From positions 532,001 through 596,000 of the forward strand of contig NC_090160.1 of NCBI RefSeq assembly GCF_017916325.1: a stretch of DNA of 64,000 nt. The letters are read 5' to 3'. Below are positions 42,113 to 50,797 of the stretch, one piece after another. The DNA comes from Leishmania martiniquensis (taxonomy: Eukaryota; Euglenozoa; Kinetoplastea; Trypanosomatida; Trypanosomatidae). The position numbers and the translations under genes are program-made. The notes under the pieces were generated by a model, which made no database searches, had not been told where the DNA came from, and saw only the letters and a program-made list of their open reading frames with translations. Each line of letters starts with the position of its first letter. Position 1 is the stretch's first letter.

Positions 42113-42886
42113 TCACATGATACGTGGGAAAAAGAGCCCGGTCCTTGCTGCATACCACTTCCAGCCAGCATGGCGACTCATTCGCATATCTTTGCAGAGC
42201 ATTGACGGTAGAAACAGGCCAGTCCAGATCGTCAGCAAGATCGCCCACGAGCTTGTGCAGCCCGACACGAAGGCAAACGACCCATAGATTAGCACTTCAC
42301 CGAGGTAGTTAGGATTCCGCGTGCGAGCAAAGAAGCCATCTGTGACAAGACCTTTGCGCTCTCGCAGCACGAAGTACTTTTGCCCGTCGGCCCCCATCAT
42401 GATTGCGAGGCCTAGAGCGTACACCACTGTCGCCGCGCAGAGAGCGACGTTGGATCGCTCTGCATATCGCATTATGGCGTTGTAGGCGATGATCCAGTAA
42501 GGGCCGAGCACCGCCGTGAACGCGCAAATGGAGCTCGCGATGGTGATCTTGTGATCCCACCGTGGGTCTGGGAAAACCAGGTGCTTCAGGTACCAGCAGA
42601 GTCCGTAGCTGCCGTGCAATGCAGTGTACGTTGTCGCAGTCGCGGAGAAGTTTCCAGACCTCCACATCATGGCACTGCAGACAAAGAGGGTCGTGCACTT
42701 TTGGAAGTTGATGACATGCGCAAACTTAATGCACCGCGGACCACCAAGGAAGGAGGTAGACAGGTAGTCGACCAAATCCATCCATTTGCGCACACATCGC
42801 TGAAACAGAGTGGTCGGAGCTGGCTTCGTCGGCACCCCTTCGACTGCGCTGCCTGAGTCGGCTTTCGCACCGGCCTGTTCAGGCAT
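42113..42886 (-). CDS. Polytopic membrane enzyme of the methyltransferase / steroid-reductase C-terminal type
   Basis: 257 residues with about five to six hydrophobic segments. The C-terminal part holds the signature of this fold: ERKGLVTDGFFARTRNPNYL (about residues 170-190), then GEVLIYGSF, and after another span AARTGLFFPRIM at the end, corresponding to the R-H/N-P-N-Y-x-G-E and Y-x-x-R-T...F-P-R motifs of isoprenylcysteine methyltransferase, phospholipid methyltransferase and DUF1295-type reductases. Which reaction it carries out cannot be told from the motif alone. It is probably an ER membrane protein. The start is at the first Met of the frame, MPEQAGAKADS. Confidence 0.78.
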   Translation of the reverse strand: MPEQAGAKADSGSAVEGVPTKPAPTTLFQRCVRKWMDLVDYLSTSFLGGPRCIKFAHVINFQKCTTLFVCSAMMWRSGNFSATATTYTALHGSYGLCWYLKHLVFPDPRWDHKITIASSICAFTAVLGPYWIIAYNAIMRYAERSNVALCAATVVYALGLAIMMGADGQKYFVLRERKGLVTDGFFARTRNPNYLGEVLIYGSFAFVSGCTSSWAILLTIWTGLFLPSMLCKDMRMSRHAGWKWYAARTGLFFPRIM

Positions 42887-42912
42887 GACGGGAGGCTACA
42901 CGTCCAAATCGA

Positions 42913-43260
42913 TCAAGGAAACGAAGAAAAAGACCCTGTGAGGAGCAACCGCTCGATAGTGTACGCCTCAGCTCCCTTAAGTTTGTATTTTGCCTTTGTA
43001 AAAGCGTATGCGAACGATGTCTGCACGGCCGCTACTGAGCTCACAAACATGGACTCGCTGCCTCTGCCATTAGCGTAGACGGGAAGGAGGCAATAACAGT
43101 AAGCGACGTAGAGAGAGCAACCATGAGATACGAGCAAGTTCAGCAGGGGGGCTAACCGCGATTGAACCGCAAAGCACAAAGACCGTATGCGGTATGCCGG
43201 GCCAAAGTTGAGGTACGCGATGCAAGTGTGCAGCAGGTGCGCTCCCGTCCAAAGCAACAA
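42913..43260 (-). CDS. Possible small hydrophobic protein without an ATG start
   Basis: The frame is open from about 43455 to 42913, but the first in-frame ATG is only at 43050. The part from 43260 (115 residues) reads like a membrane protein: LLLWTGAHLLHTCIAYLNFG, then YRIRSLCFAVQSRLAPLLNL, YVAYCYCLLPVYANG, and VQTSFAYAFTKAKYKLKG. A pyrimidine tract with AG dinucleotides lies just upstream at about 43295-43320. The sequence there is CATTGTTGC on the transcript strand; the spacing suggests a lost or misread start codon. It fits neatly between its two neighbours. It may be a real gene with a sequencing error, a decayed gene, or a chance frame. Confidence 0.35.
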   Translation of the reverse strand: MLLWTGAHLLHTCIAYLNFGPAYRIRSLCFAVQSRLAPLLNLLVSHGCSLYVAYCYCLLPVYANGRGSESMFVSSVAAVQTSFAYAFTKAKYKLKGAEAYTIERLLLTGSFSSFP

Positions 43261-43445
43261 TGAGAAAGGAAGCTGAGTGCTACCGCCCCTCAGCTTCCTT
43301 GAGCAAAGGGGAGAAGATGTGATGGGATATGGCCTTACACAGCCTCTGTAGAAAAACTGAAACCAAACGTTGCGTCCATGGCGGCTGCCGCAAAGCCCTC
43401 CGCAGTGTCCGCTGTTGCAGCACCTGCGCTCAGCGTCTGAATCAG

Positions 43446-44765
43446 CTATACGACGCTACCAAACCCACCTTTGATGTGCCTGAGAAGCACATTCGCCAAC
43501 TGCTCTCGATCGTTGATGTCGTTGAGCTCCTCGTGAAGGCTCTTTAAGCCGCTGCCATGTTCCATGAAGGAGGACAAGGCATAGTCTTTCCCAATGCGGT
43601 GGTCCGTCACTCTATTCTGTGGGTAATTGTATGTCCGCATCTTGTCAGAGCGCTCCCCGCTGCTCCATTGGTTCTGCCACGCTTTGTGCAGGGAGCTGTT
43701 CTGCTCCTTTACACGCTGCGCCAGAATCTGCTGCGCTACCATCTGTAATGCAAGCTCTTTGTTTCCAAGGGCCGAGCGAGACTGGTGGCATTTGACAGAT
43801 ATACCAGAGGGCTTGTGCGTGAGCACCACACAGTTGGAGCTGCTTTGCATGCCTTGTCCACCTGGGCCAGAGCCACGAACAAAGTCGATCTTACAGTCCT
43901 TTTCGTGAACGTCAACTGACACCGGATCCAGCACCGGCATCATCGTGAAAACCGCGGTGGAGGTCTGCATTTTCCCTGCGGCGTCTGTCACCGGCACGCG
44001 CTGCACTTTGTGAACGCCGATCTCGTGATGCATCTTGCGATAGACCCCCTCCCCACAAACCTGAAACGCGTTTGAGTTGGCGGCTTCACTGCCGTCGTCC
44101 TTGGCCAGTGGACGAACCGTCCACTTGCAGACTTCTGTCGCATACATGCGGTACATTTCCGCCAGCTCCGCTGCGAAGAGACTCGCCTCCTCGCCGCCGG
44201 CCTTCCCTTCAACGTTGATATTCCATATGTTCGTCGCGGACCCTACCATATCCTCAGACCCGATTCGGCGCTCCATCACCGCATTGACCTCACCCTCCAG
44301 CAACCGGAGCTGGTCGGTGAGCGTGGCGATGTCCTCTTTCACCATGTCGAGCATCTCATCATCTCCCTCATCGCGCACGCTCCTGTTCTGTAGCTGCTCG
44401 CTCAGCGTAACATTCTCGTCCAGCTGCCGCAGCACAACAGACACCTTCTCCGCGACGTCAAGCTCGTCACGGTACTTGGTTTGCCACCGCACGTAGTCAA
44501 ACTGAGAGCCATCTACACTGTTCACAGGCGGATCAGCTTTCGCGTCGCCCATAGACTCCTCCTGCCACTTATCCAGCGCAACCTGCTTCTCATGAAGACG
44601 GAGCAAGTACTCGGTTACGAGAGGATGATGCATGGAACCGATAAGTGCTCGTGTACTCTCCTTGAGCGCCCAGTCACAATAGTCGACCTTCACGGCGGAC
44701 AGCTTCTTGACGCCGCCCTGTGTGCCGCCGGCCCCGAACAGCAGCCACGCCCTCCGCCATAACAT
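43446..44765 (-). CDS. Mitochondrial class I peptide chain release factor (RF1 type)
   Basis: 439 residues beginning MLWRRAWLLFGAGG, a basic hydrophobic mitochondrial leader. The domain order is that of RF1: a helical domain 1 (about 35-170), AGGEEASLFAAELAEMYRMY (about 189-208), HEIGVHKVQRVPVT at about 247-260 carrying the RF1-type P-x-T anticodon motif (Pro258-Val-Thr260), and GPGGQGMQSSSNCVVL with the catalytic Gly-Gly-Gln at 302-304. The P-x-T motif predicts reading of UAA and UAG but not UGA, which fits a kinetoplast where UGA encodes Trp. The Asn normally three residues after GGQ is Gln here. It is intact, including a C-terminal basic/Gly tail. Confidence 0.92.
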   Translation of the reverse strand: MLWRRAWLLFGAGGTQGGVKKLSAVKVDYCDWALKESTRALIGSMHHPLVTEYLLRLHEKQVALDKWQEESMGDAKADPPVNSVDGSQFDYVRWQTKYRDELDVAEKVSVVLRQLDENVTLSEQLQNRSVRDEGDDEMLDMVKEDIATLTDQLRLLEGEVNAVMERRIGSEDMVGSATNIWNINVEGKAGGEEASLFAAELAEMYRMYATEVCKWTVRPLAKDDGSEAANSNAFQVCGEGVYRKMHHEIGVHKVQRVPVTDAAGKMQTSTAVFTMMPVLDPVSVDVHEKDCKIDFVRGSGPGGQGMQSSSNCVVLTHKPSGISVKCHQSRSALGNKELALQMVAQQILAQRVKEQNSSLHKAWQNQWSSGERSDKMRTYNYPQNRVTDHRIGKDYALSSFMEHGSGLKSLHEELNDINDREQLANVLLRHIKGGFGSVV

Positions 44766-44823
44766 TCGGTCGGTGAAGCGCCAGGCTGCCCAGGCCGAAA
44801 GGGCGCGCTATGGGGTGGAGCAC

Positions 44824-45087
44824 CTAACGAAACGAAGACAGTAATGAAGGCGAGAGAAGCTTCTTAGACCGAGTTCCTCCACAAAGAAAGACCGAAAGCA
44901 TCATAAGTGGGCGCAAAGGGACATACTTTAATGCAAAGCGAGCCAAGACTCTGAAGAGAGCCATCCATAGGATTCCCTGGTGTCTGGTGCTCCTCTGTTC
45001 CCTTTGTACTCTGTGCAAACGAGGGAAGTTGAGCCTCAATTTCCTTGGCGAACGCTCCACTGCAGCAAAGTTATCCGTTTCGCTCAT
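44824..45087 (-). CDS. Doubtful small ORF, 87 aa
   Basis: Begins with an ATG, MSETDNFAAVERSPRKLRLN. It has a basic middle and one weak hydrophobic stretch (LKYVPLRPLMMLSVFLCGG). It lies in the 577-bp gap between the release factor and the EFHC-like gene, on the coding strand. Nothing identifies a family and the composition is only moderately protein-like; it could equally be 5'/3' UTR sequence. Confidence 0.22.
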   Translation of the reverse strand: MSETDNFAAVERSPRKLRLNFPRLHRVQREQRSTRHQGILWMALFRVLARFALKYVPLRPLMMLSVFLCGGTRSKKLLSPSLLSSFR

Positions 45088-45342
45088 TTTGTGTGGTGGT
45101 GGTCAGTTTGCAAGTCACAAAAATGGGTACGGTACATGTCAAACTAGTAGTACAGAAGAAGGGCTGTCGTCGCCAGAAGCAGGCTGTGTGCTACATAGGG
45201 ATACATCAGCTGCCCAGCACAAATACTATGCATACATATTCGACAGCCCGCCAAGAGAAGGAAAGACAGGCCAGAAGCTTGGTACATCTCGGAGCAGAAG
45301 GGATAGAAAGACTGACGCAAGCGAGACCCGCTAAAACGATGA

Positions 45343-47667
45343 TCAACTATCGTCAACGGAGTCCACAAACTCCTGGAACTGTTTGTATGTAATGTCACCG
45401 TTTTCATCCTCTACACCGTCGAAGAGCAGAGACACTGCCGTGTCCTCGTCACTCTTGCTCATGTTCAAGTGCAGTACCCTGTTGAGGGAGCTGCGGAACG
45501 CCTTGCGGTTGAGTCTCGAATTGGCGCTGTGATCGCTCAGTAAGCGAAACTGCTCTTGCACACTTCCCTTCCGCTGAATTAGCTTGAACTTCAGCATGTC
45601 ACGGAGCTGCTTACGTCGCTGCTTCTCTTGCGAAGAGGTGGCGCTAGCTTTCAGCTGATCGTTCTTGGTCATGTTGACATTGCGGATAGACCGGGTTGTA
45701 AGCGAGGCCTCGTCCATCGACTCAGAAGAGACGTCTACGATTTGAAGAAAGTCGTCGTAGCCGATCACGCCGTTGGTGCCAGGGGATAAGTTCTGCATAA
45801 CCAGAAGCGCCTCTTCGTCCGTGATGTTGCAGCTGCATGCACGCAGAAACTCCTTCACCTGAGCATAGCCAAGGGTGCCCTGTGGTGCAAGTCTAAGAAA
45901 AGCCTCCCTCGCGCGTGTAAACTTGAGGTCCAGAAGCTGCTTCAGCAGCACCACAAGATACTTGATGCGGTCTTCGGTGACAATCTTGTCAGAGTCGTCT
46001 AAAATTCGCTGCGTTCCGGCGTCGAGGCCAGTAAGGAGAAACGGGCGCCGATAAATGTCGACCACTCGACCTACCTGAAAATCATCAGGAGAAAACGGTA
46101 CTGTTGTCCCGTTTGGCATGTCCTTGCGGTGCGCTCCCTTTGCAAGAAATCGACCGCCCAACATGCCTGAATTTCGCTTCGGCTTCTCAAAAATCTCAAG
46201 CTCCTTGGTTTCACGGTGAAAGGAAATTACAAACTCTCGACTTTCATCGCCGGCAACTACCGGCTTGGCAAGCTTCGCCGAAAACTTCATCACTCGGCCA
46301 GATTCGCGCTGCGCCACCTCATGGTCGATTCTTGCCGGCTTTCCAACTAAAGAAAGCCAGTTGCTTCTAGTTTCGCGCTCGCTACCGAAGCCGTTTGGCG
46401 GAGGTGGGTAAAAGACAGAGGTACGCTTTTCCGACGCCTCGAAAGGAGTAATATCCACAGCGTCTTTGAGGATTAACTGGTACTTCTCTTTGACATAATT
46501 ACGGGTGAAAGCGTCACTGTCGTACACGTAGAACGGCTTTCCGTAAATCACATACGTCTCGCCGATCTGAATATCCTCGGGGCACAAATAATCGTTTTTC
46601 ATCAGCTTCCCGTACGTGTGCTGCTGATACCGACTCTGCGTCAAATCGGCGGAAGGGTGTGGAATTCGCTGCCGTTGTATCAAGATCGGACCTCCCCATC
46701 GGCCGCTGTTCTCCGCTCTGTGCTCGGCAATCTCAATGGCGTTGTTTTCAAGGAACACTCTCATCACACAGTAGTGTAAGTCCCCGCTAAGATTGCCGCG
46801 GTCATCCCACAGTGCCAGATAGGTTAAGTGCTCGTTGATATTGTTCTTCAAGAACTCCTTTGTTATCGCGATATCCTCCGTAGAGTGCTTTGTGTAGATA
46901 CCCGTCAGCTGCTGCTCGATAGCGCGCTTGCGATCCATATCGTCTGAGGTCACCACTCGCTTCGTCGGTCGCTCCGCTGAGACGGCAGCTGTGCGGCTGA
47001 AAGAATCCTGGGGAATGCTCAGCGCATCAGGGACGTCTTTTTCCAGAACCTCGCGAAAGTAGCGGCGGCTCCGTTTGTCCATATCAACAATGTGGTACGT
47101 CTGACCATAAATTTTCACAGTACCACCCACCCGAAAGTCGCTCAGGAGAAAAATATTCTCCGGGTTTCGCATGTCTTTAGGGACCTGGCGACGGGAGAGG
47201 ATTTTCGACTCGCCCAAGCCGCTATTCCGCTGACTGATTTCAGTTATGGAAAGACTATCATCCATGACAAAGAAGCTGATGCACACCTTGCGCACGCGCT
47301 CCTTCTCTATGCTACTCTCTGGCACATTTTCGGTAAAGTACCCCAGCATTCGAACGACAAAATTGTCTAAATCCTCTTTGGCGAAATCCTCGGAGAACCA
47401 CCCGTTCCATACAGCCGCTTCATCTTCAGCAGCAACAGACTCAACGGCGTAACGAGAGCTTCCGAGTGGTTGGCCATTGTAGCGGTATTCTGTGTGAGGG
47501 GCGTGATCCGTTTTCCTCTCGAGCAGCAAGTTGTGGCTTTTCCTCAGTGTGCTTCGATTGATTGGGTCGTCATGAAAATTAGCACCCACTGCCAAGGGCA
47601 AGTTCTCGCTCTGAGGAGCAAATCGGTAGTGCTTCTCCGGCTGCGTACGAGCAGTACAGTTCTTCAT
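45343..47667 (-). CDS. DM10 / EF-hand ciliary protein (EFHC1/Rib72-like)
   Basis: 774 residues. Three DM10 modules are recognisable: about residues 103-208 (ending VGGTVKIYGQTYHIVDMDKR), about 285-400 (IGETYVIYGKPFYVYDSDAF) and about 465-570 (VGRVVDIYRRPFLLTGLDAG). Each has the Glu-x-x-x-x-Asn-Ser-Gly core (ISQRNSG, HRAENSG, PKRNSG) and an upstream aromatic beta-rich stretch. The last 170 residues contain EF-hand-like helices (LGYAQVKEFLRACSCNITDE; ENGDITYKQFQEFVDSVDDS). Three DM10s plus EF-hands is the EFHC1/EFHC2/Rib72 architecture; these are inner-lumen proteins of doublet microtubules. The role is by homology. The first Met is used; the protein is complete. Confidence 0.9.
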   Translation of the reverse strand: MKNCTARTQPEKHYRFAPQSENLPLAVGANFHDDPINRSTLRKSHNLLLERKTDHAPHTEYRYNGQPLGSSRYAVESVAAEDEAAVWNGWFSEDFAKEDLDNFVVRMLGYFTENVPESSIEKERVRKVCISFFVMDDSLSITEISQRNSGLGESKILSRRQVPKDMRNPENIFLLSDFRVGGTVKIYGQTYHIVDMDKRSRRYFREVLEKDVPDALSIPQDSFSRTAAVSAERPTKRVVTSDDMDRKRAIEQQLTGIYTKHSTEDIAITKEFLKNNINEHLTYLALWDDRGNLSGDLHYCVMRVFLENNAIEIAEHRAENSGRWGGPILIQRQRIPHPSADLTQSRYQQHTYGKLMKNDYLCPEDIQIGETYVIYGKPFYVYDSDAFTRNYVKEKYQLILKDAVDITPFEASEKRTSVFYPPPPNGFGSERETRSNWLSLVGKPARIDHEVAQRESGRVMKFSAKLAKPVVAGDESREFVISFHRETKELEIFEKPKRNSGMLGGRFLAKGAHRKDMPNGTTVPFSPDDFQVGRVVDIYRRPFLLTGLDAGTQRILDDSDKIVTEDRIKYLVVLLKQLLDLKFTRAREAFLRLAPQGTLGYAQVKEFLRACSCNITDEEALLVMQNLSPGTNGVIGYDDFLQIVDVSSESMDEASLTTRSIRNVNMTKNDQLKASATSSQEKQRRKQLRDMLKFKLIQRKGSVQEQFRLLSDHSANSRLNRKAFRSSLNRVLHLNMSKSDEDTAVSLLFDGVEDENGDITYKQFQEFVDSVDDS

Positions 47668-47969
47668 ATTTTTTTCTTCAGAAACCCTTAGTGGTCACAA
47701 TATCGCCTTCGCTTCCTTACGAGCGATTTCTCGGGCACTCTGCTAGGAAAGGGGTATGTGCTCCCGCGAGTGCAAGTGGTGCAGGTACAACAGAAGCAAA
47801 AACGCTGAGGGATGAAAAGCGATTGCTCTACACAAAACTCTCAGGAGGCCTAGCACCTGCTCAGACCCCTGGCTGGCAGCTACTCTGCCATGGGTGAAAA
47901 GAACTGCGGCGCGTCTCTTGTTTTTCATGAGACACTTTCACTTTTCACTCCACCGCCGGCGTTTTCATC
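47668..47969. other. Intergenic spacer
   Basis: Short spacer between the EFHC-like start and repeat copy 4. No gene seen. Confidence 0.45.
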
Positions 47970-48479
47970 CACACGACGCACGAGTTCAACCCCAACCCGC
48001 CCACCCTTGGCACTGTCACTGTGCGCCACGCGGCCTCGCCGTGCAGGTCAGCCGTCCGCACACGCGTTGCCGCGCCGCCACCAACGCAGCCATCTCCGCA
48101 CCGCCTCCGCCCCAGACGCCGCCCACCCCACACACACCGCGGGCCGCACCCCACCCGCGCCCATCATCCGGGCCCCCACGCCGCACATCCCCGGGGGCGG
48201 CCCAGGCGCCGCACACCAGGAGGCAGCGAGGGCTGGGAGGACTGCGCTCGAGCCACGCGGGCACTCTGCACGCCCAGCGGGTGGAGCACACGCGTCCACA
48301 GCCCACGATCGCGCAGGCCGCACCGCCATGCAGGACCTCACCACCGGCTCCCGTCGCGAGGCACCGCTCTGGCCTTCTCCCCTTCGCCGTGGGTGCGGAG
48401 CCCTTGCCAGCGCCGGAGGCGGCCCGGCATCGGCAGGGATGGTGGGGCTGCGCGGCGCACCCACAGCGCCGGCACAGGG
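47970..48479 (+). repeat. Dispersed GC-rich repeat, copy 4 (long subtype)
   Basis: About 510 bp, same as copies 2 and 3, with one clear base difference (GGGCTGGGAGG where the others have GGGCCGGGAGG at about 48234). It carries GGGTGCGG and the 56-bp block. It lies between the cyclin gene and the EFHC-like gene, on the 3' side of the cyclin. Confidence 0.88.
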
Positions 48480-48902
48480 CCTTGAAAATATGGCGAGGTG
48501 TTTCCGTAACGGCGGGTCTTAAGGCTTCAAGAGGAAAAACACCTGGAGGACCTCCACTGAGGCGGCGCTTGAGCGTGGCCGACTTTGTGCTTTGTTTCAA
48601 TGTTCTGCTTTTTTTTTTATTTTTCGGAGGAAGGACTGAGAAGTGTATGCCCACTGAGAAATGAGCACGGGATGAAATGAGGAACATAATAACGTATCAG
48701 TCAGTTTAACTCTCGAGTGGCCTAAAGGCGAAAAAAAAAACATAACTGATTACCCTGAATACATGAGGTGTGTAAAGGGAAAAAATACCGTAGACCCGCA
48801 ATGTCAAAAAAAACGAGTAAATCTAACTCTATAGTATACTGTAAAAAAGTTCTACACTCGTGATGTCGCTAAAATACCAGAAACTAAGAGGAGATTTACC
48901 TT
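48480..48902. other. Intergenic spacer, cyclin 3' side
   Basis: A/T-richer sequence with several A-runs (48732-48740, 48806-48815). Likely the cyclin 3' UTR. No gene. Confidence 0.5.
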
Positions 48903-49832
48903 TTACCCCGAACCTGAAACTAAAGGAAATTCCAAAGCCGCTACGCAGTCATATTCGTGAGATGAGTACTTGCGTCGAACAGCCTGAAGACGCGAAGATC
49001 CAGAGCACAAGCGCTGAGTGAACGGAAGGAGCTGCTCAGTAACCGGCTGCAGCTCCTCAAATCTAATGCCCCGAGCAAATGGGAAGACTTCCATCTCCCA
49101 GAGACGCTGAAGTGAAATGACGTCCTGTGACCTGTTGTGGCGAATCAAAAGTGTCCCTAGAAGAACAGCACCTGCTGCAATGCGCGACGGCAGAAACTGC
49201 AAAAGCGAATAACAGTGGGCTGCACTCTCCAAAAACAGAAACGTCGCGTTACATACTGCACGCCCCATACGGCAGTTGTCCAACAGTCGGCAAGTTATAG
49301 GATACGTTGTAGGAACTGTAAACTTGAACCGAAGGGTGGTTACAACGTCAAACTCCATGTCGATAACCTCATCAGAGGCATAGGTGTTAGCTGTCACAGC
49401 GACGCAATCATTCACCGTTGGTGGCCAGACTTCCTCGTGCTTAGCCGCGATCAGGACAGCTGTAACGCCCATCAATTGCAACTTCGCGCGCGGAATACTG
49501 TAGATGAAAAGAAATCTATCAATGATGTCTACCGCGAGGAAAAATGTTTCGGGATGCAGTTTGAACTCTGCAACAACATCAACCAGCCAATCTATCAGGA
49601 TTTTGCGCATCCTGTCAGTGATCTCAGACTGTCGATCCATGTACATGCGTTCGCCGTAAACAACGCGCTCGACCTCCAGGAAGTAGTCCAAAATTTCAGA
49701 ACAGTATTCTGACACAAAATTCGGCTCGATTGCCCGAGATATTAGGGGTTGCGAGGTGCTCTTATGACAGGTTTCCCGGGCTAGATTAGTCTGGTTGGAG
49801 AAAGGAATCCTCGCTCGAACTGGAACCGCCAT
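48903..49832 (-). CDS. Mitotic (B-type) cyclin
   Basis: 309 residues from MAVPVRARIPFSNQ. A cyclin box begins with MRKILIDWLVDVVAEFKLHP (75-94), the canonical M-R-x-I-L-x-D-W-L motif, followed by FFLAVDIIDRFL, LQLMGVTAVLIAAKHEEVWP and a second fold (TYPITCRLLDN, FLFLESAAHCYSLLQFLPS, IAAGAVLLG). This order and spacing are those of A/B-type cyclins; trypanosomatid CYC6/CYC8-type mitotic cyclins are the nearest group I know. No clear destruction box is visible in the short N-terminus. It should bind a CRK-type kinase to control mitosis. The frame is open to 49907, but the extra 25 residues (MHFTQQLQLL...) are less likely. Confidence 0.87.
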   Translation of the reverse strand: MAVPVRARIPFSNQTNLARETCHKSTSQPLISRAIEPNFVSEYCSEILDYFLEVERVVYGERMYMDRQSEITDRMRKILIDWLVDVVAEFKLHPETFFLAVDIIDRFLFIYSIPRAKLQLMGVTAVLIAAKHEEVWPPTVNDCVAVTANTYASDEVIDMEFDVVTTLRFKFTVPTTYPITCRLLDNCRMGRAVCNATFLFLESAAHCYSLLQFLPSRIAAGAVLLGTLLIRHNRSQDVISLQRLWEMEVFPFARGIRFEELQPVTEQLLPFTQRLCSGSSRLQAVRRKYSSHEYDCVAALEFPLVSGSG

Positions 49833-50428
49833 CTTCACCGTTGCGTCTCTATGATATAGACTTTTCTGTGTTATTGTAAGCAATTGCAGTTGTTGTGTGA
49901 AATGCAAAAAAATTAGTCGGCAGGGTAGATAAGGGTACCAGTAAACTCTATCACTCGAACCAGTGAACTAAGATTTTGCCACTATGGTCATCACAGCTGT
50001 CATGCTAGCTCTTTCTGTCGTGGCAGCAGCGCCTGTGCAATGTACCGCACTCAGTTTTTTTTTCCCAATCAATTACCTTCCACTCTCATGGCTCACTTGA
50101 GTGCCTCAAGAACCATCACACAAGGGCATTAGACTAAACAAAAACATTTTCATATATCCATCACCTCCACACCCAGCAAACACTCAATTCTCAGCTACAC
50201 AAAAATCTACCTTTTAGAGGTTTTGCAACTAACATTAGTATTTTCCCATTTTCAATTTTCTCCTACTGGCACCGCTTCCATGGAAAGGGGTTTCGGCTTA
50301 CCGCGTCTGCTCACTAGGACTCGCCCACCTCTTCTCTTCACCCTCGGCTTCGCTCTTTTCTGCACCCTACAGTGTGCTACGGCACCGACTCAGCTCAGCC
50401 ACTTAGACACTCATGCGGTCATGCGAAG
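49833..50428. other. Spacer upstream of the cyclin
   Basis: A/T-rich relative to the rest of the window, with pyrimidine stretches. No gene. Forms the left edge of the 6.2-kb gene-free island. Confidence 0.45.
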
Positions 50429-50797
50429 CAGCCGTCCGCACACGCGTTGCCGCGCCGCCACCAACGCAGCCATCTCCGCACCGCCTCCGCCCCAGACGCC
50501 GCCCACCCCACACACACCGCGGGCCGCACCCCACCCGCGCCCATCATCCGGGCCCCCACGCCGCACATCCCCGGGGGCGGCCCAGGCGCCGCACACCAGG
50601 AGGCAGCGAGGGCCGGGAGGACTGCGCTCGAGCCACGCGGGCACTCTGCACGCCCAGCGGGTGGAGCACACGCGTCCACAGCCCACGATCGCGCAGGCCG
50701 CACCGCCATGCAGGACCTCACCACCGGCTCCCGTCGCGAGGCACCGCTCTGGCCTTCTCCCCTTCGCCGTGGGCGCGGAGCCCTTGCCAGCGCCGGC
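50429..50797 (+). repeat. Dispersed GC-rich repeat, copy 5 (truncated, short subtype)
   Basis: Starts inside the repeat at CAGCCGTCCGCACACGCG, so about 85 bp of the left end are missing. Like copy 1 it has GGGCGCGG and lacks the 56-bp block, ending at CAGCGCCGGC. The rest matches the other copies base for base by eye. The sequence on both sides is unrelated to the flanks of the other copies. Confidence 0.86.

Noticed and set aside
43140..43170. tRNA-like B box (GGTTCAATCGC on the minus strand)
   Set aside because: No A box at the right distance, no cloverleaf, and it falls inside the hydrophobic open frame.
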